Shown piece by piece: positions 21,231-32,924 of a stretch of DNA of 64,000 nt (position 1 is the first letter of the stretch; every line of letters begins with the position of its first letter). The notes under the pieces were generated by a model. That model worked only from the letters and a program-made list of their open reading frames with translations, was not told the origin of the DNA and ran no database searches. Source of the stretch: Piliocolobus tephrosceles (taxonomy: Eukaryota; Chordata; Mammalia; Primates; Cercopithecidae); NCBI RefSeq assembly GCF_002776525.5, contig NC_045447.1, forward strand, positions 20,854,965-20,918,964. Direction: 5' to 3'. The translations under genes were made by a program, and so were the position numbers.

Positions 21231-22495
21231 TTTTGAAATTATCAAAGAATGCACTAGCAAAATTACAAGATAGAGTAGTAAAACTTTGTGGCCAGTAAAT
21301 TTAGCAGAGGATCTTTTCCAAAGTAAGTACTCAATAAGTGGTTGTTGAAATTTAAATAATTAGTTCTGCTTTTCTTTTTCAGATTCTCTATTTCTAGACT
21401 TTTCCTGACTTACAGGTATCTCTTCTTTTCAGAATGAAGCATTAATTTTTTAATGTTTTTAAACTCCTCTTCAGTGGACTGGCCTTGTTGATTATTTTTG
21501 TTGTTTGATCTAACATCTTCATTGCCAGCTTTCCAACTAGCAGCTATCATTTTAGGATTGTGTTTGTACACTGGCTAAGATCCCCCAAAGTTCAGCAGGA
21601 CCTGTTTCCCTGTTCACCTGCATCAAACTTTGGAATCTGACAGCCTGAGGACATTTGTCTTAGAGATAATGATATACGGGTCATATTCTTTCTTTGGCTC
21701 TTGCCAACTGGAGCTAAGCATAAATCACATCTTTTTAGGTGAAATGTGTACTGTCCATTCACCAAAGTACCCACTGGTCTCATTCTCTCACTTGCATAGC
21801 CCTTTAGACATTTAAGTTTGAGGCTTCTTTCCTAGAATGTGATCAGACTCTGCCTTCCCCAACAAATAAAATAATATATGCAGGTCTGTTTCTCCATCTC
21901 CAGGCCTGCTGTAGACAATACATCAAGTGCAAAATTCTGACTATTCCACCTCATCTCTTAGCCCACCACTCAAGGTGCGAATGTTAGTTATCTGCACTCT
22001 TTAAAATTAGGAACAATATCAGAAATTGCCAACCCTTGACATGAAAACTAAGAGAATTTATTTGACACAAAGTAGATTTTAATTCAATTCGATAGATATA
22101 TTGAAGCCAATTGGCTGTTAAAAAGAAATTTCCTTAAAATGCATTTGATAATTGTGTTAGTGATATTGCCTATGGGTCTAGCCAAAACAACAGATTTTCC
22201 AGAATTCAATATGGAAAACACAATATAACTGAATATGTCTATGAATCTAAGCACAGGAGTATAATTAATGTAACCTTAAGGCCTATTTGTGAGTACCAAT
22301 AATTCTAGAGTAACCAAAATATAAAAGTCAATCAAATCCACCATAACTTACACGTCTAAAATAATAAAATTGGCAACATATAATAACACGAGTGTTCTAT
22401 ATGAAGGACAAAAATGAAACTTACAGGAAAAATGTGAGTGTGTTTTCAGCACTGCCCAGGTACAGTTAGTCATTTGGAAAAGGTTGGCCCTACGA
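21231..22495. other. Largely unassigned; L2/MIR-like end near 21.3 kb
   Basis: AGTAAGTACTCAATAAGTGG (21325-21345) resembles the 3' terminus of L2 or MIR. The rest, to about 22.5 kb, shows no feature I can name. Confidence 0.35.
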
Positions 22496-22639
22496 ACATG
22501 TTTTAAGACCTACAGTGTCCCAGGCTCTAAGTTAGATAGTAAAATAGCAAGAAATAAAGGTATGTCTTTTTGTTCCAGACAGTCCATTTCAGAAGTGGAC
22601 TCAAATTTGAATATGCACACACATCCAAAAGGCAAGTTT

Positions 22640-23300
22640 AATTTATTTACTTATTCATGCAGGTGATATTTGCTAGACCTCTAGGATGCAAGTACCAGGC
22701 GGAGGATGATGCACCTAAGAGACGAGACCCTGTCCTGTTGGCATTTACTGTCTAGAAGTGGAACTTGATAATGAACAGTGGACAGAGATGTTTCAAATAG
22801 TGAAACAGCACTTTTCATTTCCTATTCTAAATAAATCAATGTTAAGCAGGTGAGATATATGATCAAGTTTGTGTTTTTGTAAAAGGGTTATTATGAGAAT
22901 AAATTGGTCAGAAATTGAGGCAGGGAGATGAGTTAGAAGCCTATTGGAAAGCAGAGATAACATAAACTGGGACTTGAATGTGACAGTGGGCATGTAACAA
23001 ATAGATTGATTTGAAATATAATTTGAAAAGGGACTTAGAGATGCATAGATGTGATGTGAGAAGGAAATAAAACATCAAGGACAATTCCTAGATATCCAGC
23101 TTCAGCAATAGAGATGAGAAACCTGGACCAGAGAATTCAATAATATTTGGTTTAAGTTTGAAATATCTGTGTGTCATTGAAGTGGAAATATTAAGTAGAC
23201 AATTATTCATATGAGTATGGAGTGCTGAGGCAAGATTTTGTTTTGGAACAAAAAGTTTAATATTCAACACAATGCAAAAAGTGCTACCTGTTGTGTGATA
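22640..23300 (-). mobile_element. L2 LINE, antisense, gapped
   Basis: The 3' end lies at about 22640-22790 (TTATTCATGCAGGTGATATT, GAGACCCTGTCCTGTTGGC). Upstream L2 sequence follows at higher coordinates: GAGGCAGGGAGATGAG, GGACAATTCCTAG, GTTTAAGTTTGAAATATCTG, AAGTAGACAATTATTC. It forms one diverged minus-strand L2. The 22500-22600 segment may be a further L2 piece. Confidence 0.6.
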
Positions 23301-23800
23301 GAAATATGAGAGAAAAATTGAGATCCCTAAAAGGACAACCCTACCAGGAAGAGAAAAGAAATATACTATTTGAGTTTCATAAAACTACTTCTGTCACTGA
23401 ATCCATTTTATTCCAATTTTATTTTCATACCATGATATGCAGATAGTAATTTATAGTCTCATATGTATTTTTCCACTAGGTCAATAATTGGTTGATCAGC
23501 TGAAATTAAAATGACCTGAAATTGGTATAGAGAACACTAGGCTAAACTTAGCAAACTATAGTTTCCTGATCTAGCCCAGATTCTTTTTAACTAAGGAACT
23601 TTAAACATATCTCTCTACATCTCTAAGGTTCAATGCCAATCTTCAAAATGAGAAAAATAATGACAGCTTCTACTCAACTAAAATTTATGCTATCTATTTC
23701 TGGCTGAAGTAAAATAATTTATGGCAGAACATATGCACCAAGAATAATTAGAAAAGGTGAATAAAATATTTTAAAAATAGTAAAAACATCTGATTGAAGG
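23301..23800. other. Unassigned AT-rich sequence
   Basis: No recognised repeat or frame. Confidence 0.35.
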
Positions 23801-23869
23801 CATCAAAGTATCAATAAAAAATTCAGAATTTGAATGGACAAAATTCAAGGGAAAAAGTAACCAGAAAAT

Positions 23870-25162
23870 TATGAACCAACATTCTAGAAGTCATATTTCC
23901 TCTCAGAGCATTTGGCAATTTGGAGATCATAGCAAAAGTTTGAAGATACTAACAGAAAGTCAAGGTTAAGAGGCAGAAAAACAATCAGATGTTTTGGCAA
24001 TCTCAGAAGGATAGGGAGACAGAAATTGGAGTTTGAATTTGTTGAGGCAGCTGGGCTTGAGGATCCAAATTCCTAAAAGGAAACCCCCAGAAAATTAAAC
24101 CAGACCTGCTGGGTTTTCCCCTCAAGACATTACCACATGCAAAAGTAAAAATGACAAGACTTTAAGAGATAAATAAGAAATTAGAAAAAATAAATAAAAC
24201 TGAAAAAAGAAAACAAAATGAAAGTTAAAATATTAAAAGGAAAAAGAAATGAAACATACTTTCTGGTTTTAACTCTGACATGCAAAACTTTGGAAGCCAT
24301 CACTCCTGTTTTTACAATAAGAAACAGCTGAACAAACTAAAAATCAACAAGTTTTCCTGAACCTCTTTGAAATCTGACCTTTCAGGACAAATCAATATCT
24401 TGCAGTTTGCAGAGGCAAACATACCCAGAGTCCCACAGTTGAGACATGATTACTGACAGCAGAAACTTCTGGATCCTGGAAATAGTATAAACACTTAAAT
24501 TGTAATATTGATGAATTGCAATAAGTTAAATGTAGAAAGAAGGAGAGTAGGAAATTTCTGGGTCCTCACTTTTAGGTGGCCTCAAATGTTTTCATGGCTT
24601 AATTCCAGGAACACTACCAAGTTCTCAGCAGTGAAGATCTCAGGCTCTGGTACTTATATTATATGCAAATATAAGACTCTGCTAGGCTAAAAAGGAAAGG
24701 GTGGGGAAAGATACACAGTACAAGCCAAATCAAAAATCCTCGAGTAACTGTATTACTTTCAAACAAAGGATTCTTTAGAATAGGAAAGCTTGTCCGAGAT
24801 AAAGAGAGGCATTACATAAAGAGTAAGTGGTTCAATTGGGTCAATTATCTAGGAAGAAATAACAATCTTAAACATAAGTGCACTTAACAACAAAGCATAA
24901 AATTTCATGTGACAAAAATGGGTATATCCACACAATGGAATATTATTCAGCAAGAAAAAGTACTGTGCTATCAAGTCACAAAAAGGCATCGAGGTAGCTA
25001 AAATGCCTATTACTAGATGAAAAGGCCAGTTTTAAAAGGCCGTATGATTCCAATGGTATGACATTCTGGAAAAGGCATAATTATAAAGACAGTGAAAGGA
25101 TCAGTAGCTACAAAAGAGATGGGGTGGGTAGAATTAATAAATGAAGCACAGGGCATTTTTAG
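23870..25162 (+). mobile_element. L1M, sense, internally deleted
   Basis: The 23870-24700 part resembles an L1M 5' UTR. About 24780-24905 is ORF2 (GATAAAGAGAGGCATTAC, GTTCAATTGGGTCAATTATC, AAACATAAGTGCACTTAAC). From 24918 it jumps to the ORF2 end and 3' UTR (CACACAATGGAATATTATTC, GATTCCAATGGTATGACATT). Most of ORF2 is missing. A second L1M fragment starts at 25163. Confidence 0.55.
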
Positions 25163-26489
25163 GATGGTACAACCACTCTGGAAAACCTCAGTATCTACTG
25201 AAGAAGAAGATGAGCTTACAACATGACCTAGCAATTCCTTTCCTAACTACATAGCCACAGGAAATAAGTACACATATACCTTCAAGATATTGTGGGTTTG
25301 ATTCCAGACCTCTACAATAAAGGGAGTATTACAATAAAGTGAGTCTCATAAGTGTTTGGTTTCCAAATGCACATAAAATTTATTTTTACATTATGTTATA
25401 GTCTGTTAAGTGTGTAATAGCATTATGTATAAAAAATGTACATGCCTTAATTTAAGAACACTTTATTGCTAGAAAATGCTAATGATCATCTGAGTCTTCA
25501 GTGAACCCTAATCAATAATTTTGCTGATGGAGGGTCTGGCCTTGATGTTGATGGCTGCTGACTAATTAGGGTGGTGGCTGCTGAACGTTGAAGTGCCTGT
25601 GTCAATTACTTAAAATAGGACAACAATAAAGTTTTCCACATCTATTGTCTCTTCCTTTTACATAAGATTTCTCTCTGTCATGTTATGCTTTTCCACAGCA
25701 TTTAACCCTCTGTAGAATGTCTTTCAAAATCGGAGTCAATCTTCTCAAACCCTGCCACTGCTTTATCAAGTAAGTTTATGTGAGTCCTTTCTTGATATAT
25801 CAACAATGTTCACATCTTCACCAGGAGCAGATTCCTTCTCAAAACACTGCTTTCTTTGCTCATCCATAAAGAGTAATGGTTTACTCCCTATCCGTTAAAG
25901 ATTTATCATGATATTGCAGAAATTCATCACATTTTCAGGCTCTACTTATAATTCTAGTTCTCTTGCTATTTTTACCACATTTGCAGTTACTTCCTCCATT
26001 GATTCTTTAACCCCTCAAAGTAATTCATGAGGGTTGTAATCAGCTTATTCCAAACCCCTATTAATGTTGATATTTTAACTTCCTCTCATAAATCCAGAAT
26101 GGTCTTAATGACATCTAAAATGCTGAGCCCTTTCCAGAAGATCTCCCATTTATTTTGTCCAGATCCATCAGAGGAATCACTCTCTATGGCAGCTATCACT
26201 TAAAAATTTTTTTTTCTTAAGTTTATTTTTGGTTTCAGTGATTTTATTTAAATTTATTTTTTCACCCTTGAGGGCCTCACTTTAATGTTTATGGTTTATT
26301 GTAGTCTAATTCAGTTCATGGTGCTTTCACAGGTGAAGAATTCCTTGGTTATAGAGGGTGTTTGTATGAGAGCTTTCTCAGATGCTAGTAGTAGCAATGT
26401 GCTTGGTGTGTGAGCAAGTTCACTATCTCCTATGAGGTTGGAATGGCAGAGGTCCTTGAAGTTTATCTCATTCCCCTGTGGTGTGCACT

Positions 26490-26760
26490 CCCTCCTTCCT
26501 TCCTTCCTTCCTTCCCTCCCTCCCTCCTTCCTTTCTTCTTTCCCTCCCTCCCTCCTTCCTTCCTTCCTTCCTTCCTTCCTTCCTTCCTTCCTTCCTTCCT
26601 TCCTTCCTTCCTTCCTTCTTTCCTTTCTTCCTTCCTTCCTTCCTTCCTTCCTTCCTTCCTTCCTTCCTTCCTTCNNNNNNNNNNTCCTTCCTTCCTTCCT
26701 TCCTTCCTTCCTTCCTTCCTTCCTTCCTTCCCTTTCTTCCTTTCTTTCTTTTTCTTTCTT
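26490..26760 (+). repeat. (TTCC)n microsatellite with sequencing gap
   Basis: Tandem TTCC units with a few CCCT and TTTC variants, on the purine-rich side of the minus-strand retro-insertion. Apparent frames on both strands are artefacts. Confidence 0.97.
26675..26684. other. Assembly gap (10 N)
   Basis: Ten unknown bases lie within the (TTCC)n array. The round number suggests a placeholder, so the true repeat length is unknown. Confidence 0.99.
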
Positions 26761-29700
26761 TCACCAGTATTTTATTAACTGGATTGAATAGTTCAGTCGT
26801 TAGAATAGTTAGGGAAGTGTCCTTGGGTAGAAACTGGTTGTCTTTAAAGTAGGTGGGTAAATGCAATACCCAATGGTGGGCAGAGGTTTCAGCCTTGAGA
26901 GAGGTGGCTGAAGGAGTTCTCAGTGAAACATACGAAAGTTGTATCGAGGGATAGGGTAGGAGCCACCTCAGCTCCCCTGCCAGGTCAGCAGGAAAGTGAT
27001 TCACCTCCTAGTCACACTCCTGACCCAGTGTTCCAGCTATTCAGATTAGTCAAGCATGTCTTTTCATCTGGAGAAATGTTGGTATTCCAAATAGAGAAGA
27101 ATTATGCAAGCCTGAACCTGGAAGGCACCCCTCCTGTGGGGATACAGTCACCCTGAGTGTTCCAGAAAGGTTGTCTATAGGTGCACTCGTGCTGAGATCC
27201 CATGGGAAAAGCCCAGCTGTGTCTGCAGTGGTGGATGAGAGAGAAAAGTCATCCCCTTCTCCAAGACCCTTCACAACCACCAGGGCTTCCTGGCTATTGG
27301 GGTAGAGCTGTGGACTTTCCCTGCTCAGCCCAGCACTGCCCCTGTGCCTCTGCTGAAATGAACTTCCCACTAGCAGAAAGTTCTGGAACTCAGCGCTTGC
27401 CATCCAGATTGTTTTGTTCCATAGGGTGTTCCCTTGATTTGATGCACTTTCTTTTCCTCTAGGAGTAGGAGCCCCTGAGAGCCAGACTACAGTGAATGCT
27501 GCTGCTCCTCTGGGTCTAGCCATTTAGTGGGGCTGCCACACTCCAGGCTGGTCGTGGGGAATGTCTAGAAGGGATCAAATGATGTGACTCATCCTCAAGT
27601 CTCCCAGTAATGGGTACCAACACCAGCTCTGATATGGGTGGCAGGGGAGTGATGCAGACTCTGTAAGATTGGTTATATATGGCCTTAGTGTGTTGCCTTT
27701 CTCAAACATATGTTGTAGTAGTGATGAACTGGCATATGGACAGACTCAGGACCTCCTGGTTAGCCAGGGCGCTATGGGTAATAGCAATAGCTGAGGTCAC
27801 ATACAAGTTTTCTCCTTCCTGGGAACTGTGTTATTCTACCTGGAGGTGCTGTAATGGACTGTGTTGTTTGGCCTCCAACCAGGAGGTGGTACTTACAAAA
27901 GAGCACCAGCTGTGGTGGCAGTGGTGGATTTGTGCTTGTCCCTTACCCAGGGGAGGTATTCTGGATTCTCAGGCAATCGGTGGGGCCATAGAGCTCCAAA
28001 ATCTTTCTGTTCATTGTGTTAAGCTACCACAGTGGGTAGAGGGGCAAAGCCAGGATGGGGATGGGTCAGGCAGGTCTGCACTCTTGGCTCTCCACATGCG
28101 GGTCAAACAGCAGGCCCAGTAGGGGTGGCAGGCCAGTTATCTGGTCCCCATATAATATTCCAGAGATAATCACATCTGCCTCTGTTGCACAGAAGAGTTC
28201 ACACAAGGAGTGGAGAGTAGCAGGCAGCACTAAGCCCCAACTCGGCTCCCACACACTTGGCAAGGCAAGTCGCATACCCGCAGTGTTCCACTGGTAGCAG
28301 CTAGCTAAGATCCAGGCAGTCTGTGCTCAGAACTCAAAACTCTCAAAGGTGATAAACCTTCCCAGTGGAGATGGCAACTGAGGCTTTCAGTCCATGTCTC
28401 TTCCTGTGTGCCTGCAAAGTCAGGCATCCAGCTCCTGCACTGGTGGCTGCAACACACTTCTCATTCACTCTCCAGTGCTGGCCAAGAGAGTTTGCTCTCA
28501 CTAGAGATTATATTGTGAATTTCAACTGGGAGCATATCTCAACCTGTGACCACTAATGCAAGGTCCCCTGGGAGCTAAGATAAAAAAAAAAAATGGCTTC
28601 CCTCCATCAACACTGGAGACTGGGAGTGCAAGCAAGTCTCTTTTCTTGGCTGCTCCTACTTTTATATTTTCCACAGCTACCTAAATCAGTTCCAGTGCTA
28701 GGTAGGGTTAAGGTCTTCCACGATGGTCTGCATTGCAAGACTCCCTAGTGGGAGTGTATATCCTGGAGGCAGTTTATCCCCCTCACATTCTGGGAACTTA
28801 CAGTTTACTGCCTGTCTCATGGTGTAGACTGCAGCCTGCCACTTCTTTCAAAGGATCTATGATTTCTTTCAGTTTTCCCATTAAGTTTCTGCATTGCTTC
28901 TTGGAAAAAATTTCCATGTGAATTTCTACAAACTATATTGTCTTTACCTGTGGGAAAGGCATACTAACAATGGCTCTAGTCTGACATCTTAGAAAACAAA
29001 AGTATGTGTTAAATAGTAAGACTTGAACATCAAAATTACCATTGATTCATGGGCTGTGAAATGGATGTTGTGTTAGCAGGAAAGAAAACAACATTAATCT
29101 TCTTGTACATGTCCTTCGGGGATCTTGGGTGGCAGGGTGCACTTTCAGTGAGCAGTAATATTTTGAAAGGAATCTTTGTTTCTGAGCAGTAGGTACCAAG
29201 TGTGGGCTTAAAATAATCATGCTGTAAAACCTGCTGTCATCCAGGCTTTATTGCTCCATTTATAGAGCCCAGGCAAAGTAGATTTAGCATAATTATTAAG
29301 GGACCTAAGATATTTGGAGTGGTAAATGAGCATTGGCTTCAATTTAAAGTCAGCAGCTGTGTTATCCCCAACAAGAGTGTCAGCCTGTCCTTTAAAGCTG
29401 TAAAGTCAGACATTGACTTCTCCTCTCCAGCTATAGAAGTCCTAGATGGCATCTTGATATATTATAGTATGTTACCTTTTATACAAGACTGTTTCAACTT
29501 CATTGCAAATAGGTTGCTTAGGGTAGCCACCTTCATCAATGATCTTAGCTAGATCTTTTGGATAACTTTCTACATTAGCACTTTCTGCTTCAACTTACAC
29601 TTTTATGATATAGAGACAGATCCCTTCCTTAAACTTTATGAATCAACTTATATTTGCTTCCAACATGTATTTCTTCTGTAGCCTCTTCACCTTTCTCAGC

Positions 29701-30188
29701 CTTCATAAAATTGAAGAGAGTTCAGGCCTTGCCCTGGATTAGGCTTTGGTTTAAGGGAATGTTGTGGCTGGTTGATCTATCCAGATCACTAAAACTTTCT
29801 TCACATCAGCAATAATGCTGTTTTTCTTTGTTAGCATTTGTGTGTCTTCTGGAGTAGCACTTTAAATTTCTTTCAAGAACTTTTCCTTTCAACTGATAAC
29901 TTGGCTAACTCTTTGGTATAAGAGGCTAGAGCTTTGAACCCATCTTGACTTTCAACATGCCTTCCTCACTAAGGTTAATAATTTCTAGCTTTCTGATTTA
30001 AAGTGAGAGACATGAGACTCTTACCCTTAAACATTTAGAGGCTATTGTAGGGTTATTAATTGGCGTAATATTACTACTGATGTGTCTCATGAAATAAGGA
30101 AACCTGAGGAGAGGGAGAGAGATGTGGGAATGGCTGGTCCATGGAGCAGTCAGAGCACACAAAACATTTATCAGATAAGTTTACCATC

Positions 30189-30735
30189 TGTATTAGTCAA
30201 GGTTCTGTAAAGGGACAGAATTAATAGGATAAATGCATATATGAAGGGGAATTTATTAGGAGAATTGACTTATGCGATCTCACGGTGAAGTCCCACAATA
30301 GATCATCTGCAAGCTGAGGAACAAGGAAGCCAGTTCAATCCCAAAACTTCAAAAGTGGGGAAGCTGACAGTGCAGCCTTCAGTCTGTGGCCAAACGTCTG
30401 AGAGGCCCTGGCAAATCACTAGGGTAAGTCCAAGAGTTCAAAAGCTGAAGAGTATGGAGTCTGAAGTTCAAGGACAGGAAGCATCCAGCACAGCAGAAAG
30501 ATGAAGGCCAGAAGACTCAGTAAGTCAGCTCCTTCCAACTTCTTCTGACTGCTTTATTATAGCCATGCTAGCAGCTAATTAGATGTTAACCACCCAGATT
30601 GAGGGTGGGTCTGCCTCTCCCAGTCCACTGTCTCAAATGCTAATTTCCTTTGGCAACACCCTCAGAGACACACCCAGAAACAATTATTTGCATCATTCAA
30701 TGGAATCAAGTTGATACTTAATACTAACCATCACA
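30189..30735 (-). mobile_element. MLT2A-like solo LTR (ERVL) inside Tigger1
   Basis: Read on the plus strand it begins TGTATTAGTCAAGGTTCTG and ends AATACTAACCATCACA, with CAGTCTGTGGCCAAACG and CCAGTCCACTGTCTCAAATG between. This is the reverse complement of an ERVL-class MLT2 LTR. Tigger1 sequence resumes right after it. No clear 5-bp duplication remains. Confidence 0.82.
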
Positions 30736-31545
30736 TGAATACAATTCATAGCATCCTGAAGCAATTACAATAGTAACATTAAAGATCATTGATCACAGTT
30801 TATCATAACAGATATAGTAAACATAAACAAATGCAAAATGTTGTAAAAATCACCAGAATGTGACACAGAGACCGAGGTGAGCACATCATGTTGTAAAAAT
30901 GACACCGATAGACTTGCTCTACACAGGGTTGCTACAAACCTTCAATTTGTAAAGAATGCAATGTCTATGAAACACAAAAAAGCAAAGCATAACAAAATGA
31001 GGTATGCCTGTGTATGCTCAAAGAAAGAGAAGTACAAAGATATTTATGCAGTAATTTTCTTTATAGCTACAAGCTGAAAACAACTCAACTGTCCATCAAA
31101 AGTGGAATAGACAGACAACTTGTGGTATTTGCACGGAAAGAACTACTAGTCAACCATAAGGAAAACCAAAACAAAACAACTATTGTTACATGCAACAGCA
31201 TAAGGTCACAAATATAATATTGAGTAGGAATACCCAGACATAACACAATACATTATATATGATTAAATATGTTAACTTTTCAAAAAGATGAAATAATCTA
31301 TAAAGTTACAAGTCAATAAAGCAATTATTTTTTTGATGTGGTTAAGTAACAGAGCAGGGGGCATCAGAGGGCTTTTGGAACGATGGAAATCTTCTATTTC
31401 ATACTCTGGCTGGTAATTTTATAGATAAGCATATATTTGCTAAAAATTTTTTGAGCTGTACAATTGCAATGTGCATTTTTCTCTGTGTATATTACCCAAT
31501 AATAAAAATATAATTGTTGAATATAAAAATTAATGCTGTGATGGT

Positions 31546-31705
31546 TCAGTAAAATTGAACATTCTATGCCATTTTGATTAATATAATGGGTGCCCTACAA
31601 TATTTAAATGGTTCTATTATATTTTGTTTTGTGTTTAGGCTCTGACCAGTGAAAACACTAGAGAATCCTCAGTACAGAATCAAATCAAAATGGTTCTCTA
31701 CTTGT
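31546..31705. other. Unassigned AT-rich sequence
   Basis: No feature recognised between the L1M tail and the next L1. Confidence 0.35.
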
Positions 31706-31720
31706 TGTCTCTGATGTCTT

Positions 31721-31910
31721 CTCTCTTTTTTTTTTTTTTTTTTTTTTCGTATATTTGTTCTAGGTTCAGGGATACATATGTAGGTTTGTCACTTGGGTTA
31801 ATTTCATGTCACTTTGGCTTGGTGTACAAATGATCCTGTAACCAGTGTAGTGAGCGTAGTGCCCAGTAGGTACCCTTCCAGCCTTCCCAAGCATCCTCCC
31901 TCCTGTGTTT
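31721..31910 (-). mobile_element. Short L1 3' end (PB/MA-like), minus strand
   Basis: A T run (31725-31747) leads into TTCTAGGTTCAGGG, TACATATGTAGGTTTG and GTGCCCAGTAGGTACCC, the reverse complement of an older L1 3' UTR. Only about 165 bases inserted. A 13-bp duplication TCTCTGAYRTCTT flanks it at 31708-31720 and 31911-31923. Confidence 0.85.
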
Positions 31911-31924
31911 TCTCTGACATCTTA

Positions 31925-32924
31925 TACTAACCTATATGTCTTTTCAGTGTAGAACAATGGATAAAATGGTAGTAATAAACATTAATCATAGATAACAAAT
32001 TATAAATTAAAACAGTAATAATAAAAATAAAGAAATGGGTTCTACAGCCACCTATGCCATTGAAGAGCCATGTGATGCTTGAAAAATCATGTTGTTTCCT
32101 CATATCAATCACCTTTTTTTCCCATATGAAATAAGAGGTTGCATAAGCTAATGTCTCCTTCATATCTCTAGAACGTGTTCTGATATTCACTCACTAGGCA
32201 CTGGGGAGAACCTCCTGGAATTATAAGCCAAATTAGTTCATGCCTAAATTGGTCACCAAAATCCAGGCTTGCTTGAGACTAATGGAGTTGGAGTGAAAGT
32301 TAGGGCTAACATGGCTGCATGTATCATGTAATAATATGAGCTTGCCCATGGAGGGAGAAAGATCCGTCTTTCCTATGAGCATCTTTCTATGACTAAGATA
32401 ACCTGTTTCAGCTCTTCCTCACATCTCATCACAGTTTACTGGCTAGAAGCATTCACATGCCTTTTCTACATGAATCACTTTCGGGGCAGTGGGATGATTC
32501 TAATTGGTTTCCAGTGGCACGTTAGAGCCCAGTTATGCTGTCTCATGAGAACACATTGCTAAGTTTTCAGGAATTTTGCTAACCAATTGATATCACTTGC
32601 CTGAAAATGGCCACCATGGAAGTATTTACACCACAAAAACTGGAAAGTGCTACAAATTAGGCTTTCATACCCTCTGAAAAATTAGTAGCTAAACATGTTT
32701 TAATACATTACTAATTTTGATTAACCAAGTTTGCTCTAGAGCTGAAGAAAATCTTCCTGAGGGTTGGAATTCTGACAAAAGCAGGATTCTAATAACAATA
32801 ACAATTAAAACAAAGAAAGGGGGGAGCAGAGGAATGTCACTTAGGTAGGAAACTAAAAGTATTTACCAAAAATAGCTTTTCTTTATATGTTATAAAAACT
32901 CCACACATCTTAGGAGAAAAGTAC
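31925..32924. other. Unassigned, possible MIR scrap near 32.05 kb
   Basis: TTCTACAGCCACCTATGCC and CATGTTGTTTCCTCATATC (32035-32110) faintly resemble a sense MIR. The rest, including the 87-codon minus frame at 31927-32190, has no recognised origin. Confidence 0.35.

Larger units (their letters stand above)
26222..28986 (-). mobile_element. Retro-insertion resembling an L1 5' UTR, inside Tigger1
   Basis: On the minus strand it starts AAGATGTCAGACTAGAGCC, like an L1 start with AAGATGGC and GACTAG. It runs through about 2.2 kb of formerly CpG-rich sequence, then a (GGAA)n tract, about 250 bases, and an A-rich end with AATAAA-like words. Tigger1 sequence around AAAATGTATTTCTTAA appears in degenerate form at both edges (26202-26221 and 28988-29011), as a target duplication of roughly 15-20 bases. 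ORF1, ORF2 and the usual L1 3' UTR are not recognised. Family assignment (L1PB/L1MA-like) is uncertain. Confidence 0.5.
25479..30046 (-). pseudogene. Tigger1 pogo-like transposase relic
   Basis: The minus strand follows the Tigger1 transposase gene, a pogo/CENP-B-related protein with an N-terminal DNA-binding part and a DDE catalytic domain in the nucleus. The region that should hold the start (around 30041-30046) reads ATA instead of ATG on the minus strand. The stop region lies near 25479. The frame is broken by substitutions, indels, the 2.8-kb insertion and loss of part of the central domain. The relic cannot encode an active enzyme. Confidence 0.85.
25271..31010 (-). mobile_element. Tigger1 DNA transposon (TcMar), host to two insertions
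   Basis: Both ends carry the terminal inverted repeat. The left reads CACATATACCTTCAAGATAT (3' TIR, eroded); the right ends AAAATGAGGTATGCCTG. A TA precedes the left end (25269-25270) and TG, probably a mutated TA, follows the right. Internal sequence follows Tigger1 in reverse complement over nearly its full length. The element is broken by a retro-insertion (26222-28986) and an MLT2-like LTR (30189-30735). Confidence 0.93.
25163..31545 (+). mobile_element. L1M 3' part, split by Tigger1
   Basis: The left piece, 25163-25270 (TGGTACAACCACTCTGG, CATGACCTAGCAATTCC), is ORF2 just upstream of the right piece, 31011-31545 (GTACAAAGATATTTATGCAG, CAACTCAACTGTCCATC, TGAGCTGTACAATTGC). Removing the transposon rejoins them in the correct order, which shows that Tigger1 inserted into this L1. 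Confidence 0.8.

Noticed and set aside
26410..27004. Four overlapping frames of 119-178 codons
   Set aside because: They depend on the (TTCC)n array and on unknown residues across the N gap.
27050..27523. 157-codon minus frame, the longest free of simple repeat
   Set aside because: It lies inside the L1-5'-UTR-like retro-insertion, has no domain, and competes with an open plus-strand frame.
27679..28122. 147-codon plus frame
   Set aside because: It is antisense to the same retro-insertion, with no recognised motif. CpG decay has removed stops by chance.
28055..28297. Possible CpG-island promoter of a host gene
   Set aside because: CpGs are almost all decayed, and the GC-richer sequence is explained by the transposon-derived insertion.
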